A DNA stretch of 64,000 nucleotides from JANQSS01 sp965249735 (lineage in GTDB: Bacteria > Bacteroidota > Bacteroidia > Chitinophagales > Saprospiraceae): contig CBDFMS010000021.1 in NCBI GenBank assembly GCA_965249735.1, forward strand, positions 244,326-308,325, read 5' to 3'. Position 1 is the stretch's first letter. Each line of letters starts with the position of its first letter. The notes below the pieces were generated by a model. That model had not been told where the DNA came from and did no database searches. It saw nothing but the letters and a program-made list of their open reading frames with translations. Below are positions 18,878 through 27,713 of the stretch, in pieces. A program made the position numbers and the translations under genes.

Positions 18878-21800
18878 TTACTCTAATTCCAATTGGCTGA
18901 CAATGCCAAAATGGTGGGCTTTTATCGATGACCGATATTCCGGTTTGATTTCTCTCAAGTTAAAAATCGGTTGTAGCTCTACACTTTTGGTTGTGGCAAA
19001 TAAGTCATGGACTTCGGCATCATTGCCAGACCTTGTGGAATTACGGTACAACCGTTTGACCATTTGGCTGGCATGATTGCTATCAACATCTCGCGCATCC
19101 CCTGAAACAATGACATATTGAGTTTTTGGGTCCGGAGAAGTATTTAATTGTGTCAGAAACTCTGAATCAGCACTCATTTGGCCAAGTGCCGGAGTCAGAT
19201 TGCCTGCAAATTTTAATACTTTTATTAATAACCCACTACCCGGAATAATATGCGGCATAAAGTTGGCCGCAACTTCCAATATGTTGAGCGCGAATGACCT
19301 GTATTCTTCCACTTTTCCAAATAAGGAACCCGCATTTGGTGTGGCGATCATTGTCAGATTCTGAACGAAGCTATTCCCTCCTTCTTGCTCGACCAACCAT
19401 CGACCGACCAGACCTCCGCAGGAATGTGCCACGATATCAATTGTCTTGTTTTCGTGGCTATCCAAATTTAGGTTTTTTAAATCTTTTTTAAGTTGTGCGG
19501 CAGTCTCTTCCATTGGTGTATTCAGACATTCATAGTCATATGCCAAAACACAATCATATTTTTTAAGAAATTCCGGATTCCTGGCTCCAATATCTTTACA
19601 CAAAGACAAGCCATCACCCATAATACCATGAAGAACCAATAGAAATGATTTGGAGGTCATGACTCGCTGAGCCATACCGGATGTGGTCAACACCAATTCA
19701 TCATTGTCTAAATCCAACGCAGAAAGGGTGTTTGTTTTTTTGTCGTCGAGGACGAGCTTGAAGAAAGCTAATTTCATAGATGAAAACACCCCACGTTCTC
19801 CCATATATTCGGCTGAGTCTTTTCCGGCATCTACCAGGGTTGGCAGTCTATCGATCGAAACAGAAGATCCTTTCTCATCTGATTCGCTATCACCGGCTAC
19901 ACGAAAATATGTTCCGTCGTATACCAGTGGAACGATCATTTCATTGTCTTCACAGGTCTGATCTATATTGACTTGCAATGGGTTCTTTTCGAGTTCCTCT
20001 GCTCCGCCGTGCCGTACATTTTGTAATTCCAATAATTGCGGCCCTGTCACTTTCGTGTCCGCTCTCAGATCCACCAGGTCGAAGCCTTCGTGCGCAAGTA
20101 ATGCCGCGTTATCCTGAGCCGCCACTTCATGCGTTGAAACTTCTACCGGAGCAAGTACAACATCCGCCTGAATTGAACTTGAACCTGCTAATTCAATTTT
20201 ATCGTTCAGACGAACAGCTTCAGTTGCATCAAGGCTTTTTTCTTGCCGGCAAATAGTGATGGCCATATTTATTGTGGTCCAATCATCGGATATTTTATCC
20301 GGTTGCCAGGTTGATAGGGCAGATCGGAAGTTGCCCAATTTACTTTGAAGGAATTGAAAGTAATCGAGTTTTTCAGTAGTAACCAATAGTTTGAAGTGCG
20401 AGGTAAGTGAAGCTTCATCTTCCCCCGGACCAAATCCTCTGATCTCCTTCCATAGTGCTTGTTCCAATTCGCTGATATTCTCATGTTCTGAGGCATAAAA
20501 AATAACCTCGCCATCAGGACAATCGATCGCGAAGTTTGGTTGCATATACATGAGATAGAAAAATAGATCCTGTGTGGTTTTATTTATTTTAACCTTGGGC
20601 ATAAAACCAAACTGTCCTCCGCGACTATTACCGGGACTTGCATATAATTTGACATGATTACCTGTATGCGTCGTAATATTTCCCGCCGTATCAAATACCT
20701 GCAATTGCAGTTCAGCCCAATCTCCAATTTTGGAAGCTTTATTTTTATTCTCAAGGTGGAGAAAACTATACCACTTGCTCATTTTTGATAAGGAAAGAAA
20801 TATACTTTCATACACCTCTTTCAAATCGATATCATCGCCATCCGAAAGTCGGATTTCCTGGACGATGGTATTTGTTTTTAAATCAGTAAGGGTGAATTGA
20901 TTTTTTTCGGAATAAATTTCAATTGAGGCATCATCGTTTTTGTCATCCAGCGATTTAATATGGCTGTTTTTTGGCCATTCGTTTTTTAATCCAGTTGTAT
21001 GGTCCTGATCTCCATGTACGTACACCCAAACCGGAGGGGCAGGAAATGACATAATTACACCACGGTAATGATCTTCTCCCGGTAGAATCTCTTTCATAGT
21101 TGACTTTAGTGAAAAGGAAAAGTCAATATCCAAGGCACTTCGTTGAGCACCAATTGTTTTCAATAGGGCCGTGCCCAAAACTTTGTTTTGTGGAAATGAA
21201 CGTATCTCAACTTCAATCGGTTTTTTGTTGTCAGTGGGCAGGCCATGGATCGCACCACACCGGATATACCATTTGTTTTTTTCCATAAACACTTCATAGT
21301 GTTGAGGATCGCCATATTCTTCCCCCGCAAGAAATCGCGTATATGGATTAAAATTTTCGATGGAAGAAAAATCCGGCGTTTGGTTATCTCTGATATGTTT
21401 AACACTAGCTCTTGTACGAATAAACAAATCCGCATAATTTATCTGTCCTCCGGACGATTTCAATGCCGTGACCAAACCGCTTGTAAATGCGCCTCCATTA
21501 TTTAAATCTCCGGCCCGTTGATATGTCTGGCATGCAGATAAGACGACATGGGGGCAAGATGGTACTTGAATATTATTTCCCTGTTTGCCGTAGTACCCTT
21601 GTATGTAGGAATCAATTGGTCGATCGCGACCTGAGGCTCGCGCATTACGTGTCCTGATCATATCCGGTTCCCCGGCATCACGCGTACCGGAGCCGGAATG
21701 GCAACAATCGAGTGAGACCATAATGTGCGGTGCAGATGCCTTTTCGCTTCCGTCGGGATAGGTAGTGGCCAGCTGATACAATAGAACTGCCAATTCTTTG

Positions 21801-22162
21801 TCAGCCAAATTGTAGACGCCACCGACACCGCTATCGCAACACCACAATGTCTGATCTTTACCATTGGGCTCTAGTGATAAAAATTCGGTAGCACTTTTCT
21901 CTTCCGATCCGTGGCCACTAAAATGAAACCAAACCATGTCCTCTTCGCCGGCATTTCTCAAATGATTTTGAAAGCCGTCAATAATATTGGCGTAGGTCGC
22001 ATCACCATCCAACAGTTTTTTAACATGCAAATTGAATTGATCAGCGTGGTATTGATTAATATATTTTTCAACTTTATTCACATCCTTTATACAGCCATAA
22101 AGTGGTGTATTCGGTGGATCGTATTTATTAATTCCAACCAATAATGCATATAGATTATTCAT
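18878..22162 (-). CDS. Caspase-like protease fused to a lipase-like alpha/beta hydrolase
   Basis: A 1094-residue protein. The N-terminus is a C14 caspase/metacaspase domain: LLVGINKY at the start, catalytic His84 in HFSGHGS and Cys154 in LDCCHSGSG. The middle (about 270-800) is unassigned and has no obvious TM. The C-terminus is an alpha/beta hydrolase: LVLHGIMGDG near 843 for the oxyanion hole, nucleophile Ser near 913 in VAHSCGGLVGRW, and candidate His in KAHHFG near the end, as in PGAP1/lipase-like esterases. No signal peptide is visible, so it is probably cytoplasmic. It lies 21 bp downstream of the other caspase gene and is likely co-transcribed. The fusion suggests proteolysis controls, or is controlled by, lipid or ester hydrolysis (inference). 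Confidence 0.85.
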   Translation of the reverse strand: MNNLYALLVGINKYDPPNTPLYGCIKDVNKVEKYINQYHADQFNLHVKKLLDGDATYANIIDGFQNHLRNAGEEDMVWFHFSGHGSEEKSATEFLSLEPNGKDQTLWCCDSGVGGVYNLADKELAVLLYQLATTYPDGSEKASAPHIMVSLDCCHSGSGTRDAGEPDMIRTRNARASGRDRPIDSYIQGYYGKQGNNIQVPSCPHVVLSACQTYQRAGDLNNGGAFTSGLVTALKSSGGQINYADLFIRTRASVKHIRDNQTPDFSSIENFNPYTRFLAGEEYGDPQHYEVFMEKNKWYIRCGAIHGLPTDNKKPIEVEIRSFPQNKVLGTALLKTIGAQRSALDIDFSFSLKSTMKEILPGEDHYRGVIMSFPAPPVWVYVHGDQDHTTGLKNEWPKNSHIKSLDDKNDDASIEIYSEKNQFTLTDLKTNTIVQEIRLSDGDDIDLKEVYESIFLSLSKMSKWYSFLHLENKNKASKIGDWAELQLQVFDTAGNITTHTGNHVKLYASPGNSRGGQFGFMPKVKINKTTQDLFFYLMYMQPNFAIDCPDGEVIFYASEHENISELEQALWKEIRGFGPGEDEASLTSHFKLLVTTEKLDYFQFLQSKLGNFRSALSTWQPDKISDDWTTINMAITICRQEKSLDATEAVRLNDKIELAGSSSIQADVVLAPVEVSTHEVAAQDNAALLAHEGFDLVDLRADTKVTGPQLLELQNVRHGGAEELEKNPLQVNIDQTCEDNEMIVPLVYDGTYFRVAGDSESDEKGSSVSIDRLPTLVDAGKDSAEYMGERGVFSSMKLAFFKLVLDDKKTNTLSALDLDNDELVLTTSGMAQRVMTSKSFLLVLHGIMGDGLSLCKDIGARNPEFLKKYDCVLAYDYECLNTPMEETAAQLKKDLKNLNLDSHENKTIDIVAHSCGGLVGRWLVEQEGGNSFVQNLTMIATPNAGSLFGKVEEYRSFALNILEVAANFMPHIIPGSGLLIKVLKFAGNLTPALGQMSADSEFLTQLNTSPDPKTQYVIVSGDARDVDSNHASQMVKRLYRNSTRSGNDAEVHDLFATTKSVELQPIFNLREIKPEYRSSIKAHHFGIVSQLELE

Positions 22163-22183
22163 AAGTATTGTTATTCTAAGTAT

Positions 22184-23737
22184 TTAATTGTTTTTTACAC
22201 ATCTGCAAGAACATGCATGATTCCATGGCACCGGACTCGTGATATCGGCAACAGTTTCTTTAGCGTATTGTGTAATATTCATGATGCGTTTTCCTTGAGT
22301 CCAATAATGTCCATTATTTAATTTAAGAAAACTCGAAGGAGTAAATTCTTTTGAATCAATATAATATTTTCCGCCAAATTGCAAATTTAATCCGGAAGAA
22401 CCGCCGGTAATAAGTTTTGCTGCCAGCGGATTCTGAAATGTATGTGCCTGGCCTTCATTTATTGGTAATAAGGGGTAGCCTAAGTTAGCCGCCAATAATT
22501 CCCAGTCCTGAACTGAGGGCAAAGTCCACCCTCCTCCTCTTAATCCTTCACATGCTTCAACTGCTCCTGCATATGAATAAAGTTGTCCAAGTTGTCGACT
22601 TTCAACAGCATCCAGGTCATTTAATAATGACCAATCAGTCTCATTTTCTGACACATAGTTCATGTTCAATGCCATCCACTCTGTATTTCCGATTGTTATT
22701 GTTGAATATAATTCACCGTCTCTGTCTTCCACCTGATTCTCGATATTTTCTTGAATCGGATCTTCATCTCCCCATTTCGAAGCCAAATAAAAAATGGTAA
22801 TAAACATGACGGCCATGATTAAAAAAGCTCCAAGAATAATAAAACCCACAGACTTTACAAACTTGGTATCCTGAGTTCCTATCGTCGAGGTTGACACTTG
22901 TTCAGACGATATTGTTGATCCCTCATCAGTGGTATGTGCACTTACCTTATGATCTGTTGATTCAGCAACAGTATTCCGTACAGGTGCATCTTTCTTCCTA
23001 AAAATATATTGCCCTCCTCCATGTCCGACTCCGTACATAGGTCGCCCGTCAGGAAGTTGTTCATAGTTGGAAGCGGTCTCTTCGATTACGTGGTTGACAA
23101 TCCGACTAATTGGTATGTACTCAGCTTTTGATGTTGTCAGAATATTGAGCAAGCTTTGCGCGAATGGACTGTGTGCTCCCGGATCACCATCATATACCAC
23201 TTCATCCTGACGACCTGAACAGAGGGCCCAGCGGGAAGGACGATCGCTTAGTTCGTCAGCCAGATCCGCTGATCTGAAATTTCCCCGCATGAAGATGGAA
23301 CCCGAAAAGCAGGCATCAGAGAATAGTAATATGTGTTTGGCATCAATACCTCCTACATAGTCCCGAATGGTCGAGTTCAAAATATATCGTGAGGACGAAC
23401 TTTCTTTGCCATCATGAGGAATCCAATAGCCAATGTTAATATCATTATTAACACGACCATGGCCAGAGTAGTAAATTATTAATTTATCATTTGGTCCAAC
23501 ATTTTTCCCAAGTGTATCAAGTTTCTCAATAATATTTTCTTCGTTTGCTTCTTCATCGAACAACGTAATGGTATGGTCCAAATCAATGTCATATAAACTT
23601 TCCAAAACCGCCTTAATATCCTCTATATCCCGGACTGCATTTGTCAAATTAGGAAATTCTAAATATGTATTGATCCCGATGCCGAAGAACCAGGATTTTC
23701 CCTTATTTTTCCACTCTGAAAGCTCCCCTGTGGGCAT
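22184..23737 (-). CDS. Caspase-like protease with TM helix and FISUMP domain
   Basis: A 517-residue protein. Residues 1-245 form a C14 caspase domain: FFGIGINTY near 18, catalytic His93 in YYSGHGR and Cys143 in FSDACFSGS. A polar linker (250-290) precedes one TM helix at about 294-320. The C-terminal part (about 345-515) is a Fibrobacter succinogenes major paralogous (FISUMP) domain: IGNTEWMALNMNY, the GGGWTLPSVQDWELLA signature, and a Cys cluster near the end (HACSCRCVKN). This layout puts the protease in the cytoplasm and the FISUMP domain outside, suggesting outside-to-inside sensing (inference). Its start lies 112 bp from the divergent CHAT gene, so one region probably controls both arms. 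Confidence 0.88.
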   Translation of the reverse strand: MPTGELSEWKNKGKSWFFGIGINTYLEFPNLTNAVRDIEDIKAVLESLYDIDLDHTITLFDEEANEENIIEKLDTLGKNVGPNDKLIIYYSGHGRVNNDINIGYWIPHDGKESSSSRYILNSTIRDYVGGIDAKHILLFSDACFSGSIFMRGNFRSADLADELSDRPSRWALCSGRQDEVVYDGDPGAHSPFAQSLLNILTTSKAEYIPISRIVNHVIEETASNYEQLPDGRPMYGVGHGGGQYIFRKKDAPVRNTVAESTDHKVSAHTTDEGSTISSEQVSTSTIGTQDTKFVKSVGFIILGAFLIMAVMFITIFYLASKWGDEDPIQENIENQVEDRDGELYSTITIGNTEWMALNMNYVSENETDWSLLNDLDAVESRQLGQLYSYAGAVEACEGLRGGGWTLPSVQDWELLAANLGYPLLPINEGQAHTFQNPLAAKLITGGSSGLNLQFGGKYYIDSKEFTPSSFLKLNNGHYWTQGKRIMNITQYAKETVADITSPVPWNHACSCRCVKNN

Positions 23738-23849
23738 GAATAATTGTGCTTTTGTTGCTGTAAATTACGATTAAATTCAAAATTTCATTTACCTTACTCG
23801 ACCTTTTAAACCCTGGCCGTAAAAACCGAAATAAAAGTTTGCCCCATAA
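23738..23849. promoter_or_regulatory. Divergent promoter region of the caspase/CHAT island
   Basis: Only 112 bp separate the start of the leftward caspase operon from that of the rightward CHAT-STAND-MFS-CNBD operon. Both promoters must lie here unless transcription starts inside a gene. The region is AT-rich; I do not see a confident promoter box or operator palindrome. Confidence 0.6.
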
Positions 23850-25604
23850 ATGAAGAATACCAACACGGTGTTTTTGGCATTCGCTAATAGCGATACGGAG
23901 ACCCTCCATACACTACGGCAGGAAGATGATGCCGTTTACGAAATTTTATCGCCCCTGGCGCTCAAGGGCCATTTTCTTATTCATCGAGACTCGAAGGCGA
24001 CTACATCAAGCATTACGCATCACATAGCACAATACAAAGATAGTATCCGGATATTTCTATACAGTGGACATGCCGGTCGTGATAAATTAATACTTGAAGA
24101 TCAGGAGGCCAATGCTGCCGGCATCGCTCATCTTTTAGGACAATGTCCAAGATTGCGTCTGGTCTTTCTTAACGGCTGCTCGACAAAAGGTCAGGTTGAA
24201 AACCTTATTAATAACGGTGTGGCAGCAGTTCTGGCGACCAGTGTGCCGATTGATGACATGAAAGCCATGGAGTTTTCTCGTCGTTTTTTTACTGCACTAC
24301 ATGATCAAAATACGATTCGGGAAGCTTTCGAACTTGCCAAAGGAGATTTGATGACCAAATATCCGGATGTCAATCCAAGTATCCATGGCAACCTGAGTTC
24401 CTGGAGCCAGGAAGCACCTGAGACCTCTATGTGGGGACTCTATGTTGGTGCCGATGAAAAAGTACTGGATTGGAAGTTGCCTGCTCAATCCGGGCAACGT
24501 GTCCAACGCAAGTTTACACCAAATGAATTGATATTTAGCGCACTTGTTGATGCGCTTTCTCCATACAACCAACAGTTTGCCAAAATCAAGGAGAACGAGG
24601 CATTCGGGATTCGTACAAGTGCCGGAAAAAAGTTCAATTTGTTGATGGCCTCTTTACCCCATATAATTGGTGGTCAGTTAGCGAAAATATTAGCTCCACC
24701 ATTGGCTGGAAGTCAAAGTACATCCCGCTATTCTCAACTAGGGAAAGACAGGCTCAAACAACTCTTAATTGTCTACAACACGCTGATGGAGTTACTGGGT
24801 GTCACCATGCTGGCTCAATTTTGGGAATTAAAGTCGATTGGCACTGACCTCAAAGTCTCCAGTCAGGATGGCAATGAAATCGAGCGTTTCATGACGTTGA
24901 GTCTCGAAGAGCGCAAATCATACCACTTTTCTGTCTTGTTTGCGGCGATCAGAAATACCCTGGACCAAAACGCTGTTCCATATTTTATTCCTGAGTTGAA
25001 TCAATTCGCCCAAAAAATAAATAGTGACCCAAAAGCAACTGAAGCAATAAGGTTTTTAGATCAATTAAAAGGTCGTATTTACGATCCAAATTTAGAAGAT
25101 AGTGAAGCTGTGGAAATGTCGATTGATGCCGAACAGTCTTTGGCTGTCTTGCTGAAGCATATTGGTTTTCTGGCAAATTACACCTTGGCGTCAGTAAAGG
25201 ATATTTCGGTCCTGAAATTTCGACATATGGCTCGCCCTCGGTTCGAACACCACATAGTCAAATTGGTACAAGAAGGGGCTTCTGATCCTTATAACGACAC
25301 TGATGTAAACGAGCAATTGCTGGATAGTAAATCTGTATTGATTTATAGCGATACCGATGAAGGAAGGAAGTTTTTGAACCTAAGTCCATTTATTCTTGAT
25401 GAAAATGCTTTTGACCCTGATGCCAGCATCAACAAACTTTTTCTATTTCAAACGTATGACGAAGCTACAGACACCTATTCGTTTAAACATATTTATAAAC
25501 CAGAAGACCAGTTCCTAACTATCGATGATCAGTTTGAATATAGGATTGTAAAATTACAATTTGAAGCCTTCCGAAATTTCCTCACCCAAGTTACCAATGG
25601 CTAG
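23850..25604 (+). CDS. CHAT-domain cysteine protease
   Basis: A 584-residue cytoplasmic protein. The N-terminal CHAT domain (about 1-200) is a caspase-fold protease: catalytic His74 in LYSGHAGRD and Cys110 in LNGCSTKGQ, followed by AVLATSVPIDD and the closing MWGLYVGAD. CHAT proteases are the separase/TPR-CHAT branch of clan CD, seen in bacterial conflict systems such as Craspase and gasdermin loci. Residues about 210-584 are helical and match no domain I know; they may be a substrate or partner-binding region. It is the first gene of a four-gene run; its stop is 2 bp from the STAND ATPase start, which strongly suggests a functional pair. Confidence 0.88.
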   Translation: MKNTNTVFLAFANSDTETLHTLRQEDDAVYEILSPLALKGHFLIHRDSKATTSSITHHIAQYKDSIRIFLYSGHAGRDKLILEDQEANAAGIAHLLGQCPRLRLVFLNGCSTKGQVENLINNGVAAVLATSVPIDDMKAMEFSRRFFTALHDQNTIREAFELAKGDLMTKYPDVNPSIHGNLSSWSQEAPETSMWGLYVGADEKVLDWKLPAQSGQRVQRKFTPNELIFSALVDALSPYNQQFAKIKENEAFGIRTSAGKKFNLLMASLPHIIGGQLAKILAPPLAGSQSTSRYSQLGKDRLKQLLIVYNTLMELLGVTMLAQFWELKSIGTDLKVSSQDGNEIERFMTLSLEERKSYHFSVLFAAIRNTLDQNAVPYFIPELNQFAQKINSDPKATEAIRFLDQLKGRIYDPNLEDSEAVEMSIDAEQSLAVLLKHIGFLANYTLASVKDISVLKFRHMARPRFEHHIVKLVQEGASDPYNDTDVNEQLLDSKSVLIYSDTDEGRKFLNLSPFILDENAFDPDASINKLFLFQTYDEATDTYSFKHIYKPEDQFLTIDDQFEYRIVKLQFEAFRNFLTQVTNG

Positions 25605-25606
25605 CC

Positions 25607-27697
25607 ATGAGAAGTCCATTTAAGTTTCTAAACGCCTATACCGTTTCCGATCGAGAACATTTTTTCGGACGGGATGAAGAAGTGAGTACCCTATATAATA
25701 TGGTATTCAAAACTAATTTAGTTTTGGTTTATGGATTATCCGGAACCGGAAAAACAAGTTTGGTTCAATGTGGATTGGCCAGCCGTTTTGATGACTCGGA
25801 ATGGTACCCCTTTCTCATTCGAAGGGAAGAAAATATTAATGATTCTTTGTTCAAGGCGACAAAAGTGGCACTCGAAGATGAACAAACGAATAATATCGTT
25901 GATAATATTCGCCTCATTAATGAAAATTACTTTCGACCGGTTTATTTAATTATTGATCAGTTTGAAGAATTATTTATTATTGGTGATAAGGAGGAGCAGA
26001 TTGCATTTATTGCCAATTTAAAGGCAATTATAGATGCCAATTTACCGTGTACGATTATATTGATCATGCGGGAAGAATATATCGGACGACTCTATCCATA
26101 TGAGCAGACTATCCGGTCACTTTTCAATCATAGATTTCGAGTAGAACCTATGGGATCACTGCGTGTTAGGGAAGTGATTTCGAAGTCCTTTGAAAAATTC
26201 AATGTTACCGTGGAGGCACCTGAAGATGCTTCATACCAACTCATTCTCGATAATATTTCAGACGACAACAATGAAATTGCACTACCCTATTTACAAGTCT
26301 ATTTGGATACGATTTATCGTGATGAATATAAACGCACGTTTGGGGATCAAGAAGTAAGTGACACCTATCCAGTTTTACCATTGATGCGTGACGAAATAGC
26401 ATCAGCCGGTAGAATTGAAAATGTATTAAATAAATTCCTTGACGAACAAGAGGTTGATATTTACCATAATATTAAGGAGAAGTATCCTGAATTTAAAAGA
26501 GAACTAATTTCAGAAATATTAGATGTATTTGTAACGGAAGAAGGAACCAAGAGGCCGATGGCAATTTCGAGGTCTGGAACAGAACTCGAATTTTCAGATG
26601 CAACAGCGCAGCATTTTTCAAAGATAGATCAAGAGGTATTAAAAGAGGTTTTATATGCTCTTGAAGGTTCGCGATTACTTAGTATTGGAAATGACAGTAT
26701 AGAATTAGCGCATGACAGTCTTGCTGTTTTGGTTGAAGAACGTCGAAGTGAAGAACAAAAACTACACAACCAACTCAGAAAACGACTTGCTAACAGTTTT
26801 GATGAGTTTACGACTTCAGGCACATTTCTTTCAAAAAGACAAGTGGAAAGTTATGAGGAGTTCCTCCCTACCTTGCAGCTAGCTCCTGAAATTAGCGATT
26901 TCATCGAAAAAAGTCGAGTTGATATAGCGCGACGTGAAGAACTCGAACTGGAAAATCAACGTAAACAGCTTGAAGCAGAACAAGAGATAAAAAAAGCTGA
27001 ACTCGTTCGTCAGAAATTAACGGCTGAGAAAAAAGCACGCAGGCGACTAGGATTGATCGCAACCATTCTCGCGATTGCGTTGCCCATCATTGGGTTCACG
27101 ACCATTAAAACGTTACAGGGGTTGAAAGAAGTCGAGGCCCAAAAAGTAGAAGTCGAGGCCCAAAAATCAAAAGTTGAAGATTTGTTGGATGAAGCTAAAA
27201 TAGATAACCTGGCCCTTTCAAAACTAAACAGTGAATTGTCCTATGTCAAGTCTATTCTTGACACAATCAATCAAGCCGGAATATCCGGAGACTCACTTTA
27301 TATGTTCGTTACACAAGCCATATCTTCGATTGATGCCGTTCAGGAAGATGAAACTATAGAAGATGCAAAACCGGAGGGTAGTCATGTACTGAGAGCATTC
27401 ACAACTGATAGGCGCGGAGGAACCATAAAAAAATCTGTGTATCGTCCAGGCAGTGTGGTTTTCATCTATAGTTATCTTAATATTCCGCGTGGTGGTGAAA
27501 AAATCTCCATGGCCTGGAAAAATCCAGATGGCCGAGTTTATCATACAAATTCGGTTACTATGGGTTATAATTGGTCCGAGGCCGGTGGTGAATTTTGGAC
27601 GGCAAAAGGTGGATTAGGCAAGAAGGGAATGTATAAAATAGAAATACTAAATGCCCTCCAGGAGGTCATTCATGAGATAGATTTCGAAGTCCGTTAG
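25607..27697 (+). CDS. Membrane-spanning STAND-type AAA+ ATPase
   Basis: A 696-residue protein beginning with PFKFLNAYTVSDREHFFGRD, a signature of Bacteroidota STAND (nSTAND1-like) ATPases. Walker A (YGLSGTGKTS) is near residue 43 and Walker B (LIIDQFEELF) near 113. Winged-helix-like segments follow, with LAHDSLAVLV near 367 as in this family. A charged helix leads to a TM segment at about 479-497, a short coiled coil with a repeated EAQK(V/S)EVE motif, and a C-terminal beta-rich domain (about 592-696) that should be periplasmic. STAND ATPases act as switches that oligomerise on ligand binding; in gene order it would control the CHAT protease encoded 2 bp upstream (inference). Confidence 0.85.
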   Translation: MRSPFKFLNAYTVSDREHFFGRDEEVSTLYNMVFKTNLVLVYGLSGTGKTSLVQCGLASRFDDSEWYPFLIRREENINDSLFKATKVALEDEQTNNIVDNIRLINENYFRPVYLIIDQFEELFIIGDKEEQIAFIANLKAIIDANLPCTIILIMREEYIGRLYPYEQTIRSLFNHRFRVEPMGSLRVREVISKSFEKFNVTVEAPEDASYQLILDNISDDNNEIALPYLQVYLDTIYRDEYKRTFGDQEVSDTYPVLPLMRDEIASAGRIENVLNKFLDEQEVDIYHNIKEKYPEFKRELISEILDVFVTEEGTKRPMAISRSGTELEFSDATAQHFSKIDQEVLKEVLYALEGSRLLSIGNDSIELAHDSLAVLVEERRSEEQKLHNQLRKRLANSFDEFTTSGTFLSKRQVESYEEFLPTLQLAPEISDFIEKSRVDIARREELELENQRKQLEAEQEIKKAELVRQKLTAEKKARRRLGLIATILAIALPIIGFTTIKTLQGLKEVEAQKVEVEAQKSKVEDLLDEAKIDNLALSKLNSELSYVKSILDTINQAGISGDSLYMFVTQAISSIDAVQEDETIEDAKPEGSHVLRAFTTDRRGGTIKKSVYRPGSVVFIYSYLNIPRGGEKISMAWKNPDGRVYHTNSVTMGYNWSEAGGEFWTAKGGLGKKGMYKIEILNALQEVIHEIDFEVR

Positions 27698-27713
27698 ATC
27701 CATATTGTAGGTC

